NCBI RefSeq assembly: GCF_000317535.1
Contig: NC_019757.1
Coordinates: 843,001 to 907,000, forward strand
From: Cylindrospermum stagnale PCC 7417
GTDB lineage: Bacteria > Cyanobacteriota > Cyanobacteriia > Cyanobacteriales > Nostocaceae
DNA: 64,000 nucleotides
Reading direction: 5' to 3'
A program made the position numbers and the translations under genes. Below are positions 38,530 through 47,124 of this stretch, in pieces. Under the pieces are notes generated by a model. It was not told where the DNA came from and did no database searches. It saw only the letters and a program-made list of their open reading frames with translations. Position 1 is the first letter of the stretch; every line of letters begins with the position of its first letter.

Positions 38530-38913
38530 ATGAGTAAATGTGTATTAATAGTTGATGATGAAGAAGATGTGCGGGCGATCGCTCAAATGGGATTAGAAAT
38601 GGCAGCAGGTTGGACAGTGCTAACTGCTAGTTCTGGACAAGAAGCTTTGGTCGTAGCAGCAAGCAACCAACCTGATGTCATTCTATTGGATATGATGATG
38701 CCTGATATGGATGGTCGGGCAACCCTGCAACAACTTAAAGTGAACCCGATAACTCAGCATATTCCCGTTATTCTGGTTACTGCAAAGGTTCAACCTTCAG
38801 AACAACAGAGCTTTCTTCTGTTGGATATTGCTGCTGTATTTGCTAAACCCTTTCGTCCCTTAAAGTTGGCTGACGAGATCAGTAGTGTCTTGAGTTCTAT
38901 TGCAAAAACATAA
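38530..38913 (+). CDS. Stand-alone receiver (CheY-like) protein
   Basis: This 127-residue single-domain response regulator has the acidic pocket (VDDEED), Asp54 (LLDMMMPDMDG), a Thr in VTAK and a conserved Lys in AKPFRP. It has no output domain, so it probably passes phosphate on or acts by protein contact. It lies 42 bases after the second kinase gene and completes the three-gene signalling block. Confidence 0.9.
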   Translation: MSKCVLIVDDEEDVRAIAQMGLEMAAGWTVLTASSGQEALVVAASNQPDVILLDMMMPDMDGRATLQQLKVNPITQHIPVILVTAKVQPSEQQSFLLLDIAAVFAKPFRPLKLADEISSVLSSIAKT

Positions 38914-39032
38914 GTTATATCATGTCCGTCGGGATTGGAATGTAGTTCTCTTCTCCCTCCTAGCCTGACGACACTGGCAAGTCTTTTCACGGTCTCTTCA
39001 CAGCATTTTTTTGACGCTCTCCTAGTACCGGG

Positions 39033-39113
39033 AAGGTTGTCTAGTTTTGTCTGGATAAAACATCTGATAGTTGTTTTAGGTAGGGCAGTTTTTCCATCCT
39101 TCCAGACAACCTT
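39033..39113 (+). terminator. Inverted repeat after the signalling block
   Basis: Perfect 10-bp arms (AAGGTTGTCT at 39033-39042, AGACAACCTT at 39104-39113) lie 120 bases after the receiver stop. The rest of the gap 38914-39313 has no gene except the promoter module at 39177. Confidence 0.4.
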
Positions 39114-39176
39114 TATCTGTGCCTCTTTTCAAGGAGGTTGAGTAATTACAAAATTTTTTCCAAATAGCGATCGCGC

Positions 39177-39208
39177 TTCCCTAGTTCTTCCCGATCACTC
39201 TCTAATCT
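39177..39208 (+). promoter_or_regulatory. Direct-repeat promoter module
   Basis: TTCCC (39177-39181), six bases, TTCCC (39188-39192), ten bases, TAATCT (39203-39208), then the conserved leader with CCCAG...CTGG near 39240-39261. It lies 105 bases before the PPC gene. Confidence 0.8.
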
Positions 39209-39313
39209 TAAAAGTATCGAGGGCAGACAGAAAAGCAAACCCAGAAAAAACCTGGAAGCAATTATCTCAACCTCATTATATCAAACAACAAACAAATTTC
39301 CGGAGCAAAAAAA

Positions 39314-40075
39314 ATGTCACTTATTCAAATTGGTTCTCTATCTAGCGCTGCTGTTACCAAAAATGATTTCTCTTTAAGTGCAGGTGAACCCGATGATGTG
39401 TTTCAATTCCAAATCGGTAGTACCAGAAATATTAACCTAGCGCTTACAGACATTAGTGCTAGCGATAATGCCGACCTAAGACTGTATCGAGACAATGGTG
39501 ATGGTATATTCAACGCCAGCACTGATCCATTGATTCAATCTGCTGGTAAGTTTTTGAATGACGATGAGGCAATTAATGTCAGAGCAGATGCAGGTACTTA
39601 TTTTGCCCAAGTCCAGCGCTATGATGCTGGTAGTCAAGGTGGTGTAACTTATGATTTAGCCTTATCTGCAACTGCGCCCGGTAATATAAATGATTTCAGC
39701 AACCTGCTGCCCACAGAGGTTGAACTTGGTTTTGTATCATCTAATGCCACCCGTACTGGTAATGTAAGTAATTCAAACACTGCTGATGTTTACCACTTCA
39801 CGCTGGGACTCTTTACGGGCGCAAACATTTCACTGACAGGAATCAGCTCAACTGCTGATGCTGACATCCGACTGATTCAAGACATTAACCAGAATGGCAT
39901 CGTTGACGCAGGCGAGGAACTTCGACGCTCTACTAATAATCTAGGACAGTCAGAGTTTTTCCAAGCTTTTGGAACTCAGGGCAACGGTGAATTTTTACTG
40001 CAAGTCAACCAATATTCTGGTACTACCAACTATACTCTCAACATCGATGTCTTTGATAGCATTGGAATTGCTTAA
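39314..40075 (+). CDS. Two-domain PPC (pre-peptidase C-terminal-like) protein, probably exported
   Basis: This 253-residue protein is made of two PPC-like beta-sandwich domains (about 15-118 and 138-250). Each has an Asp/Asn-rich loop resembling a calcium site (YRDNGDGIF; DINQNGIVDAGEE). There is no peptidase domain and no N-terminal signal peptide. Proteins of this kind are often exported by type I systems through a C-terminal signal, and a type I transporter gene lies 1.4 kb downstream. It carries the shared promoter module and leader, and inverted repeats follow the stop. Confidence 0.8.
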   Translation: MSLIQIGSLSSAAVTKNDFSLSAGEPDDVFQFQIGSTRNINLALTDISASDNADLRLYRDNGDGIFNASTDPLIQSAGKFLNDDEAINVRADAGTYFAQVQRYDAGSQGGVTYDLALSATAPGNINDFSNLLPTEVELGFVSSNATRTGNVSNSNTADVYHFTLGLFTGANISLTGISSTADADIRLIQDINQNGIVDAGEELRRSTNNLGQSEFFQAFGTQGNGEFLLQVNQYSGTTNYTLNIDVFDSIGIA

Positions 40076-40154
40076 TAACCGCTGGTAAAACCCCCGGCAA
40101 TAGCTCCCAAGTGATGCAAAATCGTTCTCCCACATCAAAATTACCAGTGGTTAT
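40075..40154 (+). terminator. Inverted repeat at the PPC gene stop
   Basis: Arms of 14 positions with one G-U pair lie at about 40075-40088 and 40141-40154. This is a possible terminator or 3' stabiliser. Confidence 0.4.
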
Positions 40155-40179
40155 CGAGAAGCTACACACCATTTAGGTC

Positions 40180-40314
40180 TAGCCTTTTCAAGGTGACTGA
40201 CGAATTTACTGGATTGCTGAAATATAACTCTCAATCAACATATCAAATTTTGAGTGACATGGGGATTGAAAATTCCATTCTGCCATTCAGTATTTCACTA
40301 CTTTGAAAAGGCTA
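40180..40314. repeat. Inverted repeat pair, possible small mobile element
   Basis: TAGCCTTTTCAA (40180-40191) and TTGAAAAGGCTA (40303-40314) are perfect 12-bp arms enclosing 111 bases without a gene. It directly abuts the MITE-like element at 40320. Confidence 0.45.
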
Positions 40315-40319
40315 AATTT

Positions 40320-40519
40320 TAGAACTTACGCCTTGACAGAAAATACCAAATATGTGAGGTGGATTTCAGGCATTCCCACTAGATTTTTCAAAGATTTTTT
40401 AGCGAATACCGACCGTACCTGAGTGAACGCTATTTATCTGAAGTTAATCACCAAAAGCCTGAATCGACCGAATTTTATTTACTCATAAAATAGTCAATTT
40501 GTACAGTGCGTAAGTTCTA
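40320..40519. mobile_element. MITE-like element of 200 bp
   Basis: Perfect 12-bp terminal inverted repeats (TAGAACTTACGC at 40320-40331, GCGTAAGTTCTA at 40508-40519) enclose 176 bases with no ORF. The termini resemble those of small transposons in cyanobacteria. It lies between the PPC gene and the isomerase gene. Confidence 0.6.
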
Positions 40520-40599
40520 TTAACTAAGAAAGTGGTTATTCGGAGGCATTGCACCCCCATACCTCCAATACCATTTTATAGAAATCATGGAAGGCAGAG

Positions 40600-41379
40600 A
40601 TGACGAAAGTTTTACAATTAGGCGATCGCGCGATCGCCTCTGAGGAGATCATTCCCCTCCTCGCTAGCTATCAGCTAATTCCGCAATTACTGGGCGAGAG
40701 GATTATTGACCAAGCAATTTTATCAGTTACCTGCACCCCTGAAGAAACGGCTCAAGCTTGTGCAGAATTTTATCAACATTGGGAATTGACTTCAGAAATC
40801 CAACAGCAAAACTGGCGATCGCAATATGATTTAACCCAAGAGAAATTGGAACTCTTGGCAACGCGAAAACTCAGAACAGAAAAGTTTAAGCAAGCGACTT
40901 GGGGTCATAAATTAGAATCTTATTTTCTGCAACGCAAACGACAACTAGACCAAGTTATTTACTCTTTAATTCGCGTTGACAAGATCGGAATAGCTAACGA
41001 ACTTTATTTTCGTATCCGCGAAGGAGAAGAATCTTTTGCTGAGTTAGCCCGGAAATATTCTCAAGGGACAGAAGCACAAACCTATGGCATTATCGGCCCA
41101 GTTGAGTTAGGGAATTTGCCCTTAAATTTGGCAAATCTACTATATACCATTCCCGTTGGGGAAGTTCAACCCCCTGTACGTTTCGGAGAATGGCTGGCGA
41201 TTGTACGTATTGAACAAGTCATTCCAGCACGTTTAGATGAATTTATGCGTCAAAGACTGCTCAAAGAAAATTTTACAGTTTGGTATCAGCAGCAATTATC
41301 TCAACTTTCCCCACGGGAACAAATATGGATGGGTATTAAACCGCCGCCAGTAAAAGCGATGGAAAATTTAGCAGCATGA
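40600..41379 (+). CDS. PpiC-like peptidylprolyl isomerase
   Basis: This 259-residue protein has a parvulin-type (PpiC/SurA-like) domain at about 120-215 (FAELARKYSQGTE, then GIIGPVELGNLPLNL) after an N-terminal helical part. There is no signal peptide. Cyanobacterial genes of this type often precede peptidase-like ABC transporter genes of type I secretion, as here, where the transporter starts 141 bases on. It may keep substrates export-competent in the cytoplasm. An AGAG sequence precedes the ATG. Confidence 0.85.
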   Translation: MTKVLQLGDRAIASEEIIPLLASYQLIPQLLGERIIDQAILSVTCTPEETAQACAEFYQHWELTSEIQQQNWRSQYDLTQEKLELLATRKLRTEKFKQATWGHKLESYFLQRKRQLDQVIYSLIRVDKIGIANELYFRIREGEESFAELARKYSQGTEAQTYGIIGPVELGNLPLNLANLLYTIPVGEVQPPVRFGEWLAIVRIEQVIPARLDEFMRQRLLKENFTVWYQQQLSQLSPREQIWMGIKPPPVKAMENLAA

Positions 41380-41464
41380 TACCAATTCAAAATTCGTCTG
41401 GGGAAGTTACGAGCCGAGGAAATCTCTGCTCATACTTTCCGTAAAATTCAAAATCCTATTGTCC

Positions 41465-41496
41465 TTCCCTAGTTCTTCCCGATCGCACTCTAATCT
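41465..41496 (+). promoter_or_regulatory. Direct-repeat promoter module
   Basis: TTCCC (41465-41469), six bases, TTCCC (41476-41480), ten bases, TAATCT (41491-41496). The transporter ATG lies only 25 bases beyond the -10 box, so the leader conserved at other copies is absent and the mRNA would have a very short 5' end. Confidence 0.75.
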
Positions 41497-41520
41497 GAAG
41501 ACAGTTCACAGGATTTGGCA

Positions 41521-44500
41521 ATGGTAACTGACAAGGTGAAGGTAGCTCAAACCGAGACAAATACTAGTGTTGATCTTCAACAATTTATTGCAGGACTGTT
41601 TCCTTTTAATTATCTACCATTAAATATATTAGAAAACTTGCTCAACAAAGTGCAGTTATTTCGCTACCGCATGGGTCAGCTGATAGTGGCACGGGAAGCA
41701 ATGCCAGAGCAAATTATTATTATCTATGAAGGTCAGGCGCGGCTTTTAGGCTATGAATTCGGCAAAGCTAATCCGGCAACACTCAAGCTACTCTCGGCTG
41801 GGGAAGTTTTGGGCTGGGTAAGTCATGTGCGGGGAGTAGCTTGTGAAACTGCGATCGCTTCTAGCGAAGTCATCACCATTAATCTACCTGTTGCAGATTT
41901 TTTGGCATTGATGCAGCAGGAATCGGCTTTTGCTCAAGCATTATATCAAACTGCTTCTTTGATTGAAGTCTATGAATTACTCCAAGCTGAACTGCATCGT
42001 TGCGCCGACGGTAGCCAAAATTTGGTGAAGCTGACTCAAGCAGTCAACCCAAATGCGATCGCCAAAACAATCACGACTCGCCAAGCATCACCCCAGTTAG
42101 ATTCAGAATATTTGTGGTTAATTAGTGGTAGTTCTAGTGCAGAATTTCCTGTGGGTAGTTGCCTAGAATCAGAATATCTCAACCCCAAGCTGAAATTTCC
42201 TGCACCGATGCGTCTGCTGGGGTTACCCAAAACTTTACTCGGTAAACAACCAGCCCCAAAACTGGCAAAGTTAACCCCAATTGCCTACGCCCCAGAAATT
42301 AACATTACACCAGAACCAGCAGCATCAGACAATAAACAAAAATATCCTTGTGTCCGAGGTAGAGGTCCGTTAGATGCATCTTTGGCTTGCTTCCAAATGT
42401 TAAGCCAATATTTTAATATCCCTTTTCGCAAAGATACAGTGCGGCGGGTGTTGACGAAGCAACAAACACAAACAGGTAGCATATCTCTGCAATATTGCGG
42501 TGCTGTTGCTGAGTTGATCGGTTTAACTACACAAATGGTGAAAGTACCAGCATCCGCAGTTAGTCGCTTGCAAGCACCAGTCATGATTTCCTGGCAAGAC
42601 AGTTTTGCCATCATCTACAAAAACAGTAACCAAGAATTACTAATAGCCGTCCCAGAAATGGGACTATTACGCCGCAAAGCCAAAGACTTTGCCGAAACCT
42701 GGGGTGAAGAAGGGGAAGTACTACTACTGCAACCCACCAAAAACACCCCCAAAGCTAGATTTAGTCTGCAATGGTTTGTCCCTGCACTGCGGCGCTATCG
42801 GAAAGTTTTAACTGAAGTCCTGGTTGCTTCCATTGTTATCCAAGTATTTGGGCTAGTAAACCCTTTAGTCACCCAAGTAATTATCGACAAAGTGATAGTC
42901 GGTAATAGTCCAGATACTCTAGAAGTATTCGGCATATTTTTACTCGTGGTGGCAGTGGCGGAAGCAGTCCTCACCAATCTCCGCACCCATTTGTTTACTG
43001 ATACCACCAACCGAATTGACCTCTCATTAGGTTCTGAAGTTATCAATCACTTGTTGCGGCTGCCATTATCTTATTTTGAGTGCCGTCCCGTGGGGGAATT
43101 GGCAACACGCATTCATGAACTAGAAAATATCCGCTCATTCCTCACCGGTACAGCCTTGACTGTGGTGATGGATGCAGTATTTTCGGTAGTTTATATTTTG
43201 GTGATGGCGATTTATAGCCCAGCACTGACCTTAGTTGCTTTGGCAACAATACCGATGTTCGCTTTGCTTAACTTGATGGTGTCACCGTTGATGCGGCGAC
43301 AATTACAACAAAAAGCCGAACGCAACGCCGAGACGCAATCTTACCTAGTGGAAATCATGGGAGAAATGCAAACAGTCAAGGCGCAAAATTTAGAAATGCG
43401 ATCGCGCTGGCAATGGCAAGAACGTTATGCTCGTTACATCAGTGCAGGCTTCAAAACAGTCTCTACCCAAACTACTGTCGGTTCCATTAGCAACTTCCTT
43501 AACAAGCTCTCTAGTATGCTGGTGTTATGGGTGGGAGCTTATCTGGTTCTCAATCACCAACTGACACTAGGGCAACTCATCGCCTTCCGGATCTTAGCTG
43601 GTTATGTTTCTAGCCCCCTGTTGCGCTTGGTGCAACTCTGGCAGAACTTCCAAGAAACTGCTTTGTCTCTACAACGCCTCGCCGATATCTTGGACACTCC
43701 CCAAGAGACAGAAACCGATAGCCAAAATATCCTCATGCCTAGTATTCAAGGCAGTGTGCGCTACGAAAATCTCTCCTTTAGTTTCCGGGAAAATGGCCCA
43801 CTGCAACTGTGCAATATCAACTTAGATTTCCCTGCGGGTTCCTTTGTGGGGATTGTCGGTCAAAGCGGTTCTGGGAAAAGTACACTGCTCAAGTTACTAC
43901 CCCGACTTTATGAACCCAAGTCCGGCAAAATTTTAATTGATGGCTACGACATCAGCAAAGTTGAACTTTATTCACTCCGCACTCAAATTGGCATGGTGCT
44001 GCAAGATACGCTGTTGTTTGATGGCACGGTGCGCGAAAATATTGCCTTGGCTTGTCCTGATGCTAGCGATGAAGAAATTATTGCCGCCGCTAAGGTAGCA
44101 TTTGCCCATGACTTTATTATGTCGTTGCCCAGTGGCTATAACACCCGTGTCGGGGAACGAGGTTCAGCTCTATCTGGTGGACAACGCCAACGAGTGGCGA
44201 TCGCTCAATCTCGTGAGAAAAGCCGCAATACCGCAGCATTATCCCAAGAGGATTTGTTAGCTAAAATCACGGCTAATGATCAAACTATTGCAGAAATTGA
44301 TAGTCAATTGACTAAGATGATTGTTGATAATACAAAGCGCCTTTATGAAATTAATAGTCAAATTGGTGATTTAGATAGTAAGTTAACTCAAGCACAAGAA
44401 ACTCTGAAATATCAGCAACTTAAGTCGCCTGTGGATGGGATAGTTTTTGAACTCAAGGCTAAGGCTCCAGGGTTTGTGGTTAATCCTAGTGAACCGATTC

Positions 44501-44871
44501 TCAAGGTAGTTCCTAGTGGGAGTTTGGTGGCTAATGTTTATATTACTAATCGCGATATCGGTTTTGTAAAAGCAGGACAAACTGTAGATGTGAGAATTGA
44601 TTCTTTTCCGTTTCAAGAATATGGCGATATTCAAGGTGAGTTAGTTGAGATTGGTTCTGATGCTTTGCCTCCTGACCAGGTTTATCAGTTCTGGCGTTTT
44701 GCGGCTAAGGTTCGTCTGGATGGGCAAACTTTGCTGATTAATCAGCGCCAAGTTCCCTTACAATCTGGTATGTCTGTTAATGCCAATATTAAGCTACGTC
44801 AGCGCACTGTTATGAGTATCTTTACCGACTTTTTGGTGCAAAAGGCTGAGAGTTTAAAGTCTGTTCGCTGA
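41521..44871 (+). CDS. Type I secretion ABC transporter fused to the C-terminal half of HlyD, ATPase truncated
   Basis: This 1116-residue hybrid protein starts with a cyclic-nucleotide-binding-like domain (about 15-150). A C39-like domain (about 270-405) follows in which the catalytic-Cys position reads DASLAC in place of DCGxAC. The ABC membrane domain spans about 430-720, then comes an ATPase domain with Walker A (GQSGSGKST) and signature LSGGQRQR. At about residue 893 the sequence switches, at a HIP1 octamer (44197-44204), into a coiled coil and beta-barrel of an HlyD adaptor (about 895-1116). Walker B, the H-loop and the HlyD membrane anchor are missing, so it is probably inactive as it stands. 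ATG 41521 is preferred to TTG 41515. Confidence 0.85.
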   Translation: MVTDKVKVAQTETNTSVDLQQFIAGLFPFNYLPLNILENLLNKVQLFRYRMGQLIVAREAMPEQIIIIYEGQARLLGYEFGKANPATLKLLSAGEVLGWVSHVRGVACETAIASSEVITINLPVADFLALMQQESAFAQALYQTASLIEVYELLQAELHRCADGSQNLVKLTQAVNPNAIAKTITTRQASPQLDSEYLWLISGSSSAEFPVGSCLESEYLNPKLKFPAPMRLLGLPKTLLGKQPAPKLAKLTPIAYAPEINITPEPAASDNKQKYPCVRGRGPLDASLACFQMLSQYFNIPFRKDTVRRVLTKQQTQTGSISLQYCGAVAELIGLTTQMVKVPASAVSRLQAPVMISWQDSFAIIYKNSNQELLIAVPEMGLLRRKAKDFAETWGEEGEVLLLQPTKNTPKARFSLQWFVPALRRYRKVLTEVLVASIVIQVFGLVNPLVTQVIIDKVIVGNSPDTLEVFGIFLLVVAVAEAVLTNLRTHLFTDTTNRIDLSLGSEVINHLLRLPLSYFECRPVGELATRIHELENIRSFLTGTALTVVMDAVFSVVYILVMAIYSPALTLVALATIPMFALLNLMVSPLMRRQLQQKAERNAETQSYLVEIMGEMQTVKAQNLEMRSRWQWQERYARYISAGFKTVSTQTTVGSISNFLNKLSSMLVLWVGAYLVLNHQLTLGQLIAFRILAGYVSSPLLRLVQLWQNFQETALSLQRLADILDTPQETETDSQNILMPSIQGSVRYENLSFSFRENGPLQLCNINLDFPAGSFVGIVGQSGSGKSTLLKLLPRLYEPKSGKILIDGYDISKVELYSLRTQIGMVLQDTLLFDGTVRENIALACPDASDEEIIAAAKVAFAHDFIMSLPSGYNTRVGERGSALSGGQRQRVAIAQSREKSRNTAALSQEDLLAKITANDQTIAEIDSQLTKMIVDNTKRLYEINSQIGDLDSKLTQAQETLKYQQLKSPVDGIVFELKAKAPGFVVNPSEPILKVVPSGSLVANVYITNRDIGFVKAGQTVDVRIDSFPFQEYGDIQGELVEIGSDALPPDQVYQFWRFAAKVRLDGQTLLINQRQVPLQSGMSVNANIKLRQRTVMSIFTDFLVQKAESLKSVR

Positions 44872-44927
44872 TGGGGCGACGAAATAGGTTAAAAAGCTTA
44901 TGAGATAAAGAACGAAGCAATTTATGG
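44867..44927. repeat. Repeat shared with 62264-62324
   Basis: A 17-base identity (GCTGATGGGGCGACGAA) and, at the same offsets (29 and 52), GCTTATG and AATTTATGG are shared with 62264-62324. The TGA stop of the transporter lies inside it. It is probably the end of a mobile element relic. Confidence 0.6.
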
Positions 44928-44988
44928 TTGAAAAATATAGGTCTATTTTTGTCAATAAATCCTACCTATTTGTCAATAAGCCCTATCT

Positions 44989-45040
44989 GGAGAGCGATTT
45001 TTTTCGGGGGAGATGAGACTGGCAATGCGGTAAGATGACC
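44989..45040. repeat. Dispersed intergenic repeat, copy 2 (reverse orientation)
   Basis: Reverse complement of the repeat at 15431-15481: GGAGAGCGATTTTTTTCGG, then GGGAGATG and CGGTAAGATGACC. The rest of the gap 44872-45354 holds no gene that I can support, only a short, stop-interrupted minus-strand frame (about 45046-45213). Confidence 0.6.
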
Positions 45041-45234
45041 CAATGTCAGATTCTGAGCTGTTATGTTCATAAACCTCTTTTTCTCTTTTAATTGCAGATA
45101 GTTATACTCAAATTTTTCAGTAAAAATTTCCGAAACTTCTCAATGGCTCACACCGCGTAAATGTTCTTTAGCCAACACGAGAATAGCACGAAGAACAGGA
45201 AAAAAAGTGTGATGGCTAGTTTCGGTTATTTTTC

Positions 45235-45266
45235 AGGTTAAATAACGATCGGGAAAAACTAGGGAA
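45235..45266 (-). promoter_or_regulatory. Direct-repeat promoter module, orphan on the minus strand
   Basis: Read on the minus strand: TTCCC (45266-45262), six bases, TTCCC (45255-45251), ten bases, TAACCT (45240-45235). No credible minus-strand gene follows. It points toward the 3' end of the transporter gene 360 bases away. Confidence 0.6.
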
Positions 45267-45354
45267 GAAAAATTCAAACCTCTTTTAGGTCGAGTTTAAA
45301 TTTTCTGTAATCGTGAATAACTAAATGAAACCACTGGACATTCCCAGCATCGCC

Positions 45355-46014
45355 TTAATTGCCTGTTTGTATCAGGATTTGAATTTCTGCTTGAAGATTT
45401 GATCTGGCAGATGGTTCAGATATCTCAAACATTAAAGGCGTAAAGTAGATACGCGGACGCTGCAAAAATCGTTCTAAAATCTGCCTTCTACCTGCAATAT
45501 AGTCCGCTTCTGATACCCAGCTATATTCCTGGCGAATGGCATTAGCGTATTCTTGATACTGAACTGGGTCAGCAGCCAAAATCGCTAAATCTGCATCTAG
45601 TAACACTTGGCTATCAAAGTCATCGGCGGCAGCTTGGTGCTTAGTTTGCAGAATTAAACGAGTGATATTAGTAATATTACTAGATGAAATTCCCAAGTTC
45701 CTCAGCACATCACTAGCATAGTCAGCACTTCTTTCTTCATTATCTTGAGCGTGAGTGTTATAGACTACATCATGAAACCAGGCGGCAAGTTGTACAGCAG
45801 GTAAGTTTTGGGCGCAGGCTTGTAAGGTGTCAATGGTGCTGAGGACGTGAGCAATGTGTTTTATTGTGTGATAATTGCGATGCCGTTCGCAGCTAGAATA
45901 AGCTTCAACTAGCCTAGTAAAGGCTTGCTTTGCTGCTACTTGGTCAACACCAAAGGGTTGGAGTGTGTGCTGCCAACGAGAAAATAAGGCATCTGTAGGG
46001 TTTTTTGTAGCCAT
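45355..46014 (-). CDS. Predicted metal-dependent HD phosphohydrolase
   Basis: This 219-residue HD-superfamily protein has the metal ligands visible in RNYHTIKHI and AAWFHDVVY, followed by DNEERSADYA. It resembles the family of predicted HD phosphohydrolases with unknown substrate. It is soluble, with no signal peptide. The ATG is at 46014. Neighbours give no functional clue. Confidence 0.85.
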   Translation of the reverse strand: MATKNPTDALFSRWQHTLQPFGVDQVAAKQAFTRLVEAYSSCERHRNYHTIKHIAHVLSTIDTLQACAQNLPAVQLAAWFHDVVYNTHAQDNEERSADYASDVLRNLGISSSNITNITRLILQTKHQAAADDFDSQVLLDADLAILAADPVQYQEYANAIRQEYSWVSEADYIAGRRQILERFLQRPRIYFTPLMFEISEPSARSNLQAEIQILIQTGN

Positions 46015-47124
46015 ACAATCTTATATTTCTGATTTATTTATTGAGAATATAAATTTGCAGCTAATCTCCAGAAATGTTTAGTAAAGCTTCAGGTTTTAAA
46101 AAGCACCGAATACAGAATACTGGTCGCTTTTTTATATCTGTATTTACTCTGATTCATCGCTGTTATCTATTTAATTTACAGTAACTATTGGGCAGTAACA
46201 TTGATATCTTTAAATTAGGAAATTACTGGACATAAAATTACGTTTACCTATAAAACTTTATAATTTATCTTTAAACTTTACTATTCCTTGACATTAATTT
46301 CCTAACTCTCTTTTAGCATGGTGGAAGTACACTACTTGTGTCACTATCAAGGCGCTTTAGTGAATATGTAAATTCTCTTGGCACATCATGATTACAACAG
46401 CGGCACATTCTAAAAACTGGCTGCAAGGAAGTCGTTATAGTAATCGGGGAAGTGTTTATTTGTTCGCTCCGATGGTTAACTTCAATGTGATGGCTGAAGT
46501 TGGAGACACACCCCCCTGATCTGATGTGCTTGTACTTGCTTGGAAATTTCATGAATAATTCAACAATTACATCTCGATAAGAATGAGTAAATTTCACTCA
46601 TATTTTGGCAGAGATCAAAAAGATGTAACTGAATTAAAATAAGTATTTTGATATTTTGTAACTAAGTATCTGAATTCTAATAGCTTGTCAAATTGCTAAC
46701 TCATACACATCAAGAGTTATATATTTGATTTTGTGGCAAAGGATTAGACTTCGGTGCTAATGAGTCATGAAAATCAAAATTAATTGTTCTTATTTCCAAA
46801 AAAGTACACTACCAAATAATAATTAAATAATTAGCTATTATCCCTTTCTCGGTAACTGTGCGCGTACCTGCACAAGTTATCAAAAGCTGCTACGGCAAGT
46901 AAATCATGAAGGCTAGAGAATTTCATCTATCACCTTCTTTCCTTAGCTTGTACAAGGTTAGCCTGGGTAATGTGCTCTGGAAATAGGCAAACACACACTA
47001 ACTCCTTGCACAATTTCTCTTTAATAGAAGATCCGAGAATAATACATCCTTAATTAACTGCACCTCTACTCTTAATAAGAAATCAAAGTATCTATCAGCT
47101 AAAAGATAGTAGGAGATTAAGTTA
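46015..47124. other. Large gap (1.1 kb) without a supported gene
   Basis: This A+T-rich stretch lies between divergent genes. A 43-codon plus-strand frame at 46388-46519 and a 94-codon minus-strand frame at 46313-46597 overlap. Neither has a ribosome-binding site or protein-like composition that I would trust. I see no tRNA, CRISPR or clear repeat. It probably holds the acyltransferase promoter; AGGAGATTAAG precedes that ATG. Confidence 0.4.

Noticed and set aside
45041-45213. Minus-strand frame reading VLRAILVLAKEHLRGVSH before a stop
   Set aside because: It is interrupted by a stop, has no start signal and no family that I recognise; not listed as a gene.
46313-46597. 94-codon minus-strand frame in the large gap
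   Set aside because: No ribosome-binding site, odd composition, and it overlaps another chance frame; not supported as a gene.
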